Part shown: positions 1 to 7,774 of the stretch, piece by piece
How positions within the stretch are numbered: the stretch's first letter is position 1
Layout: every line of letters starts with the position of its first letter
From: Kiritimatiellota bacterium
Lineage (GTDB): Bacteria > Verrucomicrobiota > Kiritimatiellia > JAAZAB01
Length of the DNA: 17,030 nucleotides
Assembly: GCA_008636095.1 (NCBI GenBank)
Contig: VSJD01000220.1
Location: 1 to 17,030 of the forward strand
Direction of reading: 5' to 3'
Translations under genes and position numbers: made by a program
Notes under the pieces: generated by a model
Seen by the model: the letters and a program-made list of their open reading frames with translations, nothing else
Told to the model about the DNA's origin: nothing
Databases searched by the model: none

Positions 1-1560
1 AAGGACGCGAAGGCGTTATTGGTCATCGATGAGGCGATTGCGCAAAAAAGCGGAAATTACCGCTTTAGCCAGAAGTGGCATACGATTGGCGACATTGCAT
101 TGCAGAACAATGGCGCAAGACTGGTGCAAAATGGTCCGGCAATGCAGCTGAAATTGGATGTTAATAACAGCGTGATTTCTCACCAAGTTGATGATGGCGA
201 GCGGGCCAAAGGCTGGGCAAAATACCCGTACGCCAAGCCAATCATCAATATAGTTACGCAAACAAGTGAATCCAAGCTGGACAAGGGCGACAAGATCAGA
301 CTGTTGGCTTTGTGGCATGGCGATGAAAACGGCAAACTTGCCGATAGTTTGGTGAAGAGCGCAAAGGATGGCGTCGTTTACCAAATCGGCGATAGTGCCG
401 GGAAAATTACCATTAATGACAAATATCAGGTGGCAATTGCTTACGCCCGGACCCAAAAAATTCCTCGCGCAGTTGCCAAGACGGACAGCGCTTCAAACTG
501 GGCGCAGTGCCCGGTATTGACCAGGAACTGGAGTTACCGCCTGGACAATGCTACCGCGCCGAATCGTCTGGTCAAGTATGCCGATAGTTATCTGGTTGGC
601 GCCAAGGATGGCAGACTTCTGCAAATTGATAACTCCGGCAAACTGCAAAGTACAATCAACACCAGGAAACAAATCAACGACTTGGCGGTCCTCGATTTGA
701 ATGATGACAATGTTGATGAGATCCTGGTGGCCGGAGATGATGGTGTCATCAGGGCCATTGACACGAATGGCAAAAAGGTGTGGGATTTCGAAGCGCCATT
801 CTATCGCATCCAATCCAGTTTTAGCACTATTCGTTTAGTTGATTTGGGAGGTGACGGCAAAATGGAGATTGTCGCAGGCAATCAAAATTGGCATACCTAC
901 GCAATCGGACGGGACGGCAAAGAGTTGTGGAAATTCGAAGTGGTCCATCCCGTGCGCACCATTGAGGTCGCCGATATCGATGGTGATGGCAAGAATGAGA
1001 TAGTATCAGGCACCAAATACTACTGGATCACCGTTTTGGATAATCTAGGCAATAAGCGCTGGGGCGGTGGTTTTGGGCGTGGTTTTGGCGCACTTGGCTT
1101 GCCCAAGGTTGACCAAAAGAGCTGTTCCGTGGTGGCTGGTTGCGATGACGGTAAGATTGATTTTTACAACTTTGCCGGCGAAAAAATCGCGGTGTTCTCC
1201 ACTGGTTATCAGATTGCCATGATTGCGACAGTCAAGTGTGCCGATACGGATGTAGAAAACGTCCTGGTGGCATCGCAAAACGGATTTGTCTACTGCTTTA
1301 CTTCAAGCGGCAAGCGGCTGTGGTCAAGACCGCTGGCGGGCGAGATTACTGTTTTACGTACAACTGCAGATGGCGGCGCGATTGTCGGCAACGATGCCGG
1401 CGAGGTATGGCAGTTGGGCAATGACGGCAAAGTTTTGGCGTACTGCAAAACTGATGGCAAAATCAAAGACATCCTCGTGGACGCAAATAATGCAGTAGTT
1501 GCCACCGGCAATGGCAAGGTTGAATCCTTGAATCTGCTTAAAGAAAGGAAACAGCGATGA
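1..1560 (+). CDS. Heparinase-like beta-sandwich plus FG-GAP/PQQ-like propeller protein, 5' partial
   Basis: The frame is open from base 1 to a TGA at 1558-1560, so about 519 C-terminal residues are visible and the true start lies upstream. The TTG at 19 has no support as a start. Residues 1-140 or so look like the C-terminal beta-sandwich of heparinase II/III-type polysaccharide lyases: a VIDE strand, a 'F..KWH' stretch and a 'DKGDKIRLLALWHGDE' stretch. This is pattern recall, so the family is tentative. From about residue 190 on, the protein is a repetitive propeller. Three blades carry a calcium-type D-x-N/D-x-D/G...E-I-V/L motif (LDLNDDNVDEILVAG, VDLGGDGKMEIVAG, ADIDGDGKNEIVSG), each followed by a 'NGK..W.F'-like strand typical of FG-GAP/PQQ repeats. 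The likely role is extracellular polysaccharide cleavage or binding. The stop overlaps the next ATG by 4 bases, which implies translational coupling. GC by eye is lower than in genes right of 5 kb. The lyase catalytic domain, if any, is outside the window. Confidence 0.6.
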   Translation, partial: KDAKALLVIDEAIAQKSGNYRFSQKWHTIGDIALQNNGARLVQNGPAMQLKLDVNNSVISHQVDDGERAKGWAKYPYAKPIINIVTQTSESKLDKGDKIRLLALWHGDENGKLADSLVKSAKDGVVYQIGDSAGKITINDKYQVAIAYARTQKIPRAVAKTDSASNWAQCPVLTRNWSYRLDNATAPNRLVKYADSYLVGAKDGRLLQIDNSGKLQSTINTRKQINDLAVLDLNDDNVDEILVAGDDGVIRAIDTNGKKVWDFEAPFYRIQSSFSTIRLVDLGGDGKMEIVAGNQNWHTYAIGRDGKELWKFEVVHPVRTIEVADIDGDGKNEIVSGTKYYWITVLDNLGNKRWGGGFGRGFGALGLPKVDQKSCSVVAGCDDGKIDFYNFAGEKIAVFSTGYQIAMIATVKCADTDVENVLVASQNGFVYCFTSSGKRLWSRPLAGEITVLRTTADGGAIVGNDAGEVWQLGNDGKVLAYCKTDGKIKDILVDANNAVVATGNGKVESLNLLKERKQR

Positions 1561-4500
1561 AAGAAAATAATGGAAAATTCATGAATCCCGATTCCCAGTA
1601 CCGCGGGAAACCCTTCTGGGCCTGGAACGGAAAGCTTGAGGAAGGCGAACTTCGCAGACAGCTCAACGTGATGAAGGAGATGGGCCTGGGAGGCGCGTTT
1701 ATGCATTCGCGCGTCGGACTCGCCACCGACTATCTTTCAGATGAATGGTTCAAGCTTGTTAAGGCGTGCGCCGACCAATGCAGGAAGAATGGCATGGAGG
1801 CCTGGATGTACGACGAGGACCGTTGGCCCTCCGGCGCCGCAGGCGGACTTGTCACAAAAAACCCGAGATACCGGATGCGCATGCTAAAGATGACTTCTGC
1901 GGATGCCGCGGACTACAAGTCCGAGGGTGGTGAGCTCGCAGTGTTTATTGCAAAAATGGAAGGCAACACCCTCCGCAGCTACAGGAAGGCGAAATCCGCA
2001 AGGAAACCCGATGCGGAGAAGGGCGAAAAGATACTCGCCTTCAAAGTCCAGCTCGAGGAAAATTCACCTTGGTACAACGGATTCACATACCTCGACACGA
2101 TGTCCGACGAGGCCGTCAAGCAGTTCATCAAGACAACTCATGCGGCATACGCGAAGAACTGCAAGAAGGATTTTGGCAAGCTCATGCCGGGAATATTCAC
2201 CGACGAACCGAACTACGGATACCTTTCCGCAAACAAGAACACATCGAAAATCCCATGGACCGGCAAGCTCCTTCAGACCTTCAAGAAACTTTATGGCTAC
2301 GATCTTACCGACAAGCTTCCCGAAGTGATCTTCCGATTGAACGGCGAGGAATTTTCAAAGGCGCGCCACGATTACTTCGAGACATGCACGCATCTCTTCA
2401 CGAATAATTTCGGCAAGAAGATTTACGAATGGTGCGCCAGGAACAAGGTCGCGTTTACCGGACATGTACTTTCAGAGGAATCCTTGCCAAGCCAGACTCG
2501 TGTCGTCGGCGGAGCGATGCGCTTCTACGAATACATGCAGGCGCCCGGTATTGACATCCTCTGTTCGCGGGGACTTACCCGCGCGGGAAGTCCAGAACCC
2601 GAATATCTTACCGCGAAACAGTGCAGTTCGATGCTTGACCAGTTTGGCCGGAAGTGGATGCTGAGCGAACTCTACGGCTGCACGGGCTGGCATTTCACCT
2701 TTGCGGAACACAAGGCCGTCGGCGATTGGCAGGCCGCGCTCGGCGTCAATCTCCGCTGCCAGCATCTTGCCTGGTACACGATGGAAGGCGAGGCCAAACG
2801 CGATTATCCGGCTTCCATTTTCTTCCATTCCCCATGGTGGCGGGACTACCCGGTCGTCGAAGATTATTTTTCAAGGGTCAACTACATGCTGACGCAAGGC
2901 AGGGCGGTCAGGGATGTCGCCGTGATTCACCCGATCGAAAGCGCGTGGGGCGTCGCGTACCAGCAACTGTTCGATTCCGACGGGGATTTTCCGCTTGGGA
3001 AGGAAGGGGACAAGCAACAGCCGATAATTGCTTTAGATGATAATCTCAAGCAGGTCCAGCAGATACTTCTCGAGGAACATTTCGATTTTGAATATGTGGA
3101 CGAGGACATTCTTGCACGCCACGGCGCCGTAAAAAACGGCAGGTTCAATCTTGTCAAATCCTCGTACAGCACAGTCGTTGTTCCGCCTGCTCACACGCTG
3201 AGGAAGAGCACCTGCGAGATGCTTGCAAAATTCGCCGAAGCCGGCGGGAAAGTGATCTTCGTGGAGCCAACCCCTGCGTATGTCAATGCCGAAAAATGCG
3301 ATTGCATCAATGCGATTGTTGCGAAATGCGCAAAGGTCGGACTCGACAGGGCTGAAATCGTGAAGGCGCTTTCCAAGGACAAGCGCATAAGGAAGATCGC
3401 CGTGAAGGCCGCCGATGGCAAGGAATACAATCCATGCCTTTACATGATGAGGCAGGACAAGAATGGACGCACGGTCGTCTTCGTCTGCCATACTCTGCAG
3501 GACATGGATTCCGGGGAGGTCACGGTTGAAATTCCGGCAGACGGCGTGGTCCAGGAATGGGATGCGATCACAGGAGAGATATATAGCGCCGACGCGCAGA
3601 AGACATCTGCGGGTGTTAAAGTAAAGACGGTCCTTTACGGTTATGGAAGCAGGCTGTTCGTTGTAGACCCGAAAGCTGATGCGTCGCTGAAAAAACGCGC
3701 TGGCGCGAAGGAAAGCAGCCGGCAGAAGATCGAATGCGGAGTCATGAATATCTTCAGGGACGAACCGAATGCGTTCCCGCTCGATGTTCCGGAATATTCA
3801 CTGAACGGCGGGGAATGGAAAAAGGCCAAGGACATTCTGAGAGTTGACGATGCCATCCGTGACTTTACAAAATGGGCCCACCGCGGCGGCGCGATGTGCC
3901 AGCCATGGACACAGAAGGAGACATCCGAATCGAAGAAGGTCAATCTCGGACTCCGCTACACCTTCGAGATCGAGGATATTCCAACCGGTCCATGCCATCT
4001 TGTAATGGAAAGGCCGGAGAAATTCTCGGTAGTCCTCAACGGCTGCGAGCTTAAGCATGACGAGGGTGAAGGCTGGTGGATTGATAATTCATTCCAGAAG
4101 CTTCTTGTGCCTTCGAGAGTCCTCTGTAAAGGCAGAAACGAGCTTCTGCTTACGACCAGATACGGTCAGAAGGACAATCTTGAAGCCATCTACTTCACCG
4201 GAGAATTCGGATTCAAATGGGTCAACGGGACAAGTCCCGTCATAACCAAACTGCCCACAACGCTCAAGATTGGCGATTGGTGCGAACAGGGATTCCCGTG
4301 CTATTCAAGTGCGGTCACGTATTCCATTGATCTCGACATCAACGCTGATCCAGGGAAGAAGGTCGTGCTTGAAGTTCCTGATTGGAAAGGTGCGCTGGTG
4401 AAAGTGCATGTGAATGGCAGGAAGGCCGGCAATATCGCCTGGAAACCCTACGAGGTCGATATTACCAACCTTGTCGTCAAAGGCAAAAACAAGGTTGCGA

Positions 4501-4670
4501 TCGAGGTTGTCGGGACAAGAAGGAATCTTCTCGGTCCGCTGCATCTCAATGTAAAATTTCCGAACTGGACTGGTCCAGGTCAGTACAAGCAACAGGAGGA
4601 CTGGACTGACGAATACGTCAGGTTCCCGTACGGCCTGATGGGCGAACCATCCGTATCGGTGAGGGAATAG
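1557..4670 (+). CDS. GH106-like glycoside hydrolase (alpha-L-rhamnosidase superfamily)
   Basis: A 1037-residue enzyme, full length for the family. GH106 and its relatives remove terminal L-rhamnose or similar sugars from plant and algal polysaccharides. The N-terminal TIM-barrel region shows the family signature: RGKPFWAWNG at about 16-25, MHSRVGL near 49-55 and YDEDRWPSG at 85-93. It is followed by GIFTDEPNYG with D216/E217, GHVLSEES, and MLSELYGCTGWHFT with E371; these acidic residues are the candidate active-site residues. The C-terminal 150 residues form a GH2-like jelly-roll (VLEVPDWKG, VKVHVNGRKAG, WKPYEVDITNLV). No signal peptide or membrane segment is seen, so the enzyme is probably cytoplasmic. 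The ATG is chosen because it overlaps the preceding stop (ATGA) and has AAGGAA about 7 bases upstream. A second Met at residue 9 is possible. The substrate cannot be told: many members of this superfamily are uncharacterised. Confidence 0.8.
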   Translation: MKENNGKFMNPDSQYRGKPFWAWNGKLEEGELRRQLNVMKEMGLGGAFMHSRVGLATDYLSDEWFKLVKACADQCRKNGMEAWMYDEDRWPSGAAGGLVTKNPRYRMRMLKMTSADAADYKSEGGELAVFIAKMEGNTLRSYRKAKSARKPDAEKGEKILAFKVQLEENSPWYNGFTYLDTMSDEAVKQFIKTTHAAYAKNCKKDFGKLMPGIFTDEPNYGYLSANKNTSKIPWTGKLLQTFKKLYGYDLTDKLPEVIFRLNGEEFSKARHDYFETCTHLFTNNFGKKIYEWCARNKVAFTGHVLSEESLPSQTRVVGGAMRFYEYMQAPGIDILCSRGLTRAGSPEPEYLTAKQCSSMLDQFGRKWMLSELYGCTGWHFTFAEHKAVGDWQAALGVNLRCQHLAWYTMEGEAKRDYPASIFFHSPWWRDYPVVEDYFSRVNYMLTQGRAVRDVAVIHPIESAWGVAYQQLFDSDGDFPLGKEGDKQQPIIALDDNLKQVQQILLEEHFDFEYVDEDILARHGAVKNGRFNLVKSSYSTVVVPPAHTLRKSTCEMLAKFAEAGGKVIFVEPTPAYVNAEKCDCINAIVAKCAKVGLDRAEIVKALSKDKRIRKIAVKAADGKEYNPCLYMMRQDKNGRTVVFVCHTLQDMDSGEVTVEIPADGVVQEWDAITGEIYSADAQKTSAGVKVKTVLYGYGSRLFVVDPKADASLKKRAGAKESSRQKIECGVMNIFRDEPNAFPLDVPEYSLNGGEWKKAKDILRVDDAIRDFTKWAHRGGAMCQPWTQKETSESKKVNLGLRYTFEIEDIPTGPCHLVMERPEKFSVVLNGCELKHDEGEGWWIDNSFQKLLVPSRVLCKGRNELLLTTRYGQKDNLEAIYFTGEFGFKWVNGTSPVITKLPTTLKIGDWCEQGFPCYSSAVTYSIDLDINADPGKKVVLEVPDWKGALVKVHVNGRKAGNIAWKPYEVDITNLVVKGKNKVAIEVVGTRRNLLGPLHLNVKFPNWTGPGQYKQQEDWTDEYVRFPYGLMGEPSVSVRE

Positions 4671-4794
4671 TTGATGAGCCGGAGATAACATCAGCCCCGC
4701 CATAGCTCCCTGAGTCGCGGCACGTATTCTGACTGATATCGGCCACCCTTGGTGAATTGGTTTTGCGAAGTTAATAAGAGTGGCGGCGCTGGAT

Positions 4795-4826
4795 AACAAA
4801 AGCACGCAGAGGATTAAAAGGCGTGC
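4795..4826 (-). terminator. Probable intrinsic terminator of tRNA-Arg
   Basis: On the minus strand, GCACGC (4826-4821), a 13-base loop and GCGTGC (4807-4802) form a 6-bp GC-rich stem followed by TTTTGTT (4801-4795). The left arm overlaps the last three bases of the tRNA. The stem is short, so this is plausible rather than certain. Confidence 0.5.
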
Positions 4827-4897
4827 GCCTGGCGGGGATCGAACCCACAACCTTCGGCTTCGGAGGCCGACACTCTATCCAATTGAGCTACAGGCGC
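4824..4897 (-). tRNA. tRNA-Arg (anticodon CCG)
   Basis: Read on the minus strand, 74 bases fold as a complete cloverleaf. The acceptor stem is GCGCCTG/CAGGCGC. The D arm is GCTC/GAGT with loop AATTGGATA, and the anticodon stem is TCGGC/GCCGA around loop CTCCGAA, giving anticodon CCG. The variable loop has 5 bases, and the T arm is GTGGG/CCCGC with loop TTCGATC. The discriminator base is A and the 3' CCA is not encoded. It decodes CGG arginine codons. It stands alone between the GH106-like gene and mutS, opposite in direction to both. Confidence 0.96.
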
Positions 4898-4907
4898 AGT
4901 TAGTCCG

Positions 4908-4942
4908 GAGATTTCACGGTCAAAGATTTTCCGTGAAATCTC
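4908..4942. repeat. Perfect 12-bp inverted repeat upstream of tRNA-Arg
   Basis: Arms GAGATTTCACGG (4908-4919) and CCGTGAAATCTC (4931-4942) are exact reverse complements around an 11-base loop. It lies 11 bases from the 5' end of the tRNA, where its promoter or leader should be. No T-run follows on either strand, so it does not look like a terminator. It may be a pre-tRNA leader hairpin, an operator or a mobile-element remnant. Confidence 0.7.
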
Positions 4943-4948
4943 AGTAGT

Positions 4949-5025
4949 CAGAATACAGAATACAGAATCCAGAATCCAGCACGAAATGCCCATGCGGCTT
5001 TCCTCATTCTGAATTCTGATTCCTG
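4949..5025. repeat. Heptamer repeat array, CAGAATM type, two facing arms
   Basis: Four head-to-tail heptamers (CAGAATA twice, then CAGAATC twice, then CAG) fill 4949-4979. After a 25-base spacer, the opposite orientation follows at 5006-5025 (ATTCTGA twice, then TTCCTG). The arms are roughly complementary. On the minus strand the units read TATTCTG, which resembles a -10 box and could matter for the tRNA. The rest of the 411-base gap 4671-5081 holds nothing else recognisable apart from the tRNA, its terminator, the hairpin and the mutS promoter. Confidence 0.85.
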
Positions 5026-5067
5026 TAGTTATTTGTTTTCTTTGCTTTTTTTTCACCGCACTTCCCC

Positions 5068-5073
5068 TATAGT
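5068..5073 (+). promoter_or_regulatory. Candidate -10 box of mutS (possible leaderless start)
   Basis: TATAGT lies 8 bases before the mutS ATG, so transcription would begin at or within a few bases of the start codon. There is no Shine-Dalgarno sequence upstream; the preceding bases are GCCTCC. The nearest -35-like hexamer, TTGCTT at 5042-5047, is 20 bases away, which is longer than ideal. Confidence 0.4.
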
Positions 5074-5081
5074 ATGCCTCC

Positions 5082-7640
5082 ATGAGCGACCCCATTACCC
5101 CCATGATGAGCCAGTACCGGCGGATCAAAGCCGAATTGCCGCCCGGCACGATTCTCTTTTTCCGGCTGGGCGATTTCTATGAAATGTTTTTTGAGGATGC
5201 CGTTGAGGCCTCGCGGATTCTAGATATCGCACTCACCAAGCGCCAGAAAGTGCCCATGTGCGGAGTGCCGCATCATACCTATGAGACTTACCTGGCGCGG
5301 CTAATCCGCGCCGGCAAAAAAGTGGCCATCTGTGACCAGGTCGAAGACCCCGCCACCGCCCAGGGGATCGTCCGGCGCGAAGTGACCGGCATTCTGACTC
5401 CCGGCGCCGTACTTACGGATCAAATCCTCGACCGTAATCGCAACAATTACCTCGCCGGTCTTTATGAAACCGGTGGTCTCTTTGGCCTGGCCCTGCTGGA
5501 TCTCTCCACGGGCGCATTCCAGGCAGAAGAAACTTCCGATCCGGAGACGCTCCGCGACAGCCTTCTCCGGCTCACGCCCACCGAATGCGTCTTGCCCGCC
5601 GAAGCCTCCCGCGATCCGGCCTCGTCCTTGCGAGCATTGTTGAATCAACTACCGGCGCTCATGGTGAGTCCGTACGACGATTGGACCTTCGAATACGAAA
5701 CGGCCCACGATACGCTCTTGCACCACTTTAAGGTGCAATCCCTGGAGTGTTTCGGCGGCGAGGGTCATCCGGCTATCATTGGCGCGGCCGGCGGCATGGT
5801 GCATTACGTCAGCAATGCGTTGCGCCGCAACCTGGCGCATGTCCAGCGTCTGTGCATCCGGAACCCCGGCGATTTTCTGATCATGGACGAGGCCACGCGA
5901 AGCAACCTGGACCTGGTCGCTTCCCGGAGTTTGCCTTCGGTGTCCTTGCCCGGCGGCTCCGGCCGTAGCGACGGCGACGGCCGTAGCGACGGCACAGCCA
6001 CGACACTTCTGGGCGTGCTGGACAGCACTAAGACCCCCATGGGCGGTCGGCTCCTGCGCGAATGGGTCCTGCGTCCTTTGACCCGGCTCGAAGCCATTAA
6101 GGACCGCCACGACGCCGTCGAAGCCTTTTGTAAAACCCGGACGCTTCTGCGCGATTTGCGCGAGGCCCTGGAGCAAGTGCGCGACATGGAACGCATTATG
6201 GCGCGCCTGGGTGCCGGCACCGGGAATGCCCGGGACATCCGCGCATTGACGCAATCCCTGGCCATATTGCCGACCGCACGCGCGCTCGTGGCCGATTCCC
6301 CGGTTCGCTCCCTGGCCGCTTTGGCACAAACGATTTTGCCCCAACCTGAGCTGGTGGAACTGGTGGAAAAAGCCATTGTTGATGAGCCGCCGATTAGTAT
6401 TAAAGAAGGGGGCCTGATCCGGCACGGCTACCACGCCGAACTGGATACCCTGCGCGACGCCGCCACACAGGGCCGCAACTGGCTGGCCGAGTATCAGGCC
6501 AGGGAACAACAGCGCACCGGTATCAAGACGCTCAAGGTTCGGCATAATAAAATATTCGGCTACTACATCGAGGTTTCCAAGGGCCAGTCCGCCAACGTAC
6601 CGGCCGATTACGCCCGCAAACAGACCCTGGTCAACGCCGAGCGCTTCATCACACCCGAACTGAAAACCTACGAGACAAAAATTTTCGGCGCCCAGGACCA
6701 CGCCATGGCGCTGGAATATGATCTCTTCCTGGAAGTCCGTGACACCCTTGTGCGGGCCACGGAATCCATCCAAGCCTCGGCCCAAGCCCTGGCTCAGTTA
6801 GATGTCCTGGCGGCGCTGGCGGATCGGGCCCTGGCCCTGCGCTACACACGGCCGGTTATGATCCAGACCTCGGCTTTAACCATCCGGGACGGTCGCCATC
6901 CGGTGGTTGAGCAAATGCCCGGCGCGGACCGCTTTGTACCCAACGACACCCTGCTCGATGGCGGTGAAAACCGGGTGATTATCATCACCGGCCCAAACAT
7001 GGCCGGCAAATCCACATATATTCGCCAAGTCGCCCTGATCGTGATCATGGCGCAAATGGGTTCGTTTGTGCCGGCACTCTCCGCCGAAATCGGCATTGTG
7101 GACCGGGTCTTTACCCGCGTGGGCGCCAGTGACGACCTGGCACGCGGGCGCAGTACTTTTATGGTGGAAATGCAGGAAACCGCCAACATCCTGAACAACG
7201 CCACGTCCAATAGTCTCATCGTGCTCGACGAGATTGGCCGCGGGACAAGTACCTTTGACGGCATCAGCATTGCCTGGGCCGTGGCCGAACACTTACATAA
7301 CGCGGTCAAGGCCAAAACCCTGTTTGCCACGCATTTCCACGAACTTACCGATCTGGCCATGACCATGCACGGCGTAAAAAACTATAACGTGCTCGTCCGC
7401 GAACAGGCTGATGGCGTCATTTTCATCCGCAAGATTGTGCCCGGGGGTACCGACAAGAGCTACGGAATTCAAGTGGCCCGCCTGGCCGGCCTGCCTCAGG
7501 AAGTTGTGGACCGTGCCCGGGAAATTCTGCTCAACCTGGAAGATGGTGAATTTGGCGAAGCCGGCCAGCCAAAACTGGCGCTCCACCGCCCGCGCAAAGG
7601 TAAAAACCACCCCGGCCAGATGGCGCTGTTTGAGGTCTGA
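5082..7640 (+). CDS. mutS: DNA mismatch repair protein MutS
   Basis: A cytoplasmic ATPase that recognises base mismatches and small loops and starts methyl- or nick-directed repair with MutL. The 852 residues align from the start (TPMM.QY) with well-known MutS proteins. The mismatch wedge GDFYEMF is at 30-36 (F32 and E34). Walker A GPNMAGKST is at 637-645, Walker B LIVLDEIGRGTS has D716/E717, and THFHEL follows near 750. The C-terminus ends QMALFEV, with QMALF at 846-850 resembling a beta-clamp-binding motif; the tail after the helix-turn-helix region is shorter than in E. coli. Residues 294-305 or so hold an unusual in-frame repeat (GRSDGD, GRSDGT) between SLPGGS and TATTLLGVLD, where the E. 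coli protein is shorter. The ATG at 5082 is chosen by homology; it has no Shine-Dalgarno sequence. No mutL is visible. The stop codon touches the next repeat array. Confidence 0.98.
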   Translation: MSDPITPMMSQYRRIKAELPPGTILFFRLGDFYEMFFEDAVEASRILDIALTKRQKVPMCGVPHHTYETYLARLIRAGKKVAICDQVEDPATAQGIVRREVTGILTPGAVLTDQILDRNRNNYLAGLYETGGLFGLALLDLSTGAFQAEETSDPETLRDSLLRLTPTECVLPAEASRDPASSLRALLNQLPALMVSPYDDWTFEYETAHDTLLHHFKVQSLECFGGEGHPAIIGAAGGMVHYVSNALRRNLAHVQRLCIRNPGDFLIMDEATRSNLDLVASRSLPSVSLPGGSGRSDGDGRSDGTATTLLGVLDSTKTPMGGRLLREWVLRPLTRLEAIKDRHDAVEAFCKTRTLLRDLREALEQVRDMERIMARLGAGTGNARDIRALTQSLAILPTARALVADSPVRSLAALAQTILPQPELVELVEKAIVDEPPISIKEGGLIRHGYHAELDTLRDAATQGRNWLAEYQAREQQRTGIKTLKVRHNKIFGYYIEVSKGQSANVPADYARKQTLVNAERFITPELKTYETKIFGAQDHAMALEYDLFLEVRDTLVRATESIQASAQALAQLDVLAALADRALALRYTRPVMIQTSALTIRDGRHPVVEQMPGADRFVPNDTLLDGGENRVIIITGPNMAGKSTYIRQVALIVIMAQMGSFVPALSAEIGIVDRVFTRVGASDDLARGRSTFMVEMQETANILNNATSNSLIVLDEIGRGTSTFDGISIAWAVAEHLHNAVKAKTLFATHFHELTDLAMTMHGVKNYNVLVREQADGVIFIRKIVPGGTDKSYGIQVARLAGLPQEVVDRAREILLNLEDGEFGEAGQPKLALHRPRKGKNHPGQMALFEV
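5961..5993 (+). repeat. Two-copy 15-bp repeat inside mutS
   Basis: GGCCGTAGCGACGGC occurs exactly at 5961-5975 and 5979-5993 (18-bp period). Each copy contains GCCGT and ACGGC facing each other around AGCG, a small hairpin. The unit is a multiple of three and keeps the MutS frame, adding Gly/Ser/Asp-rich residues. Confidence 0.85.
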
Positions 7641-7641
7641 T

Positions 7642-7772
7642 GCCAGACGGCAGACCGTGAAGAGGACACCAGACGCCAGATGCCGGACGCCGGACCGGAT
7701 ATCAGAAATCGAATTCTCTGACCTTATCCGTCTGTTCTTGTCTGGCGTCAGGCGTCTGGTATCTGGCGTCAG
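7642..7772. repeat. Heptamer repeat array, RGAYGCC type, two facing arms between convergent genes
   Basis: The left arm (7642-7705) has in-register heptamers such as CCAGACG, CCAGATG and CCGGACG. The right arm (7731-7772) has the reverse orientation (TCTGGCG, TCAGGCG, TCTGGTA). Bases 7669-7691 and 7744-7766 are complementary at 19 of 23 positions. The array fills the whole gap between the mutS stop and the stop of the convergent isomerase gene (7775). It could fold into a long imperfect hairpin in either transcript and serve as a bidirectional terminator; no T-run is present. Confidence 0.88.
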
Positions 7773-7774
7773 TT

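Noticed and set aside
4305..4850. A 181-codon minus-strand frame across the GH106-like 3' end and the tRNA
   Set aside because: It overlaps a clear tRNA and a clear enzyme on the other strand, and has no ribosome binding site or known motif.
5649..6785. A 378-codon open frame on the minus strand opposite mutS
   Set aside because: It lies wholly inside the strongly supported mutS, shows no recognisable domain, and such antisense frames are common in GC-rich genes.
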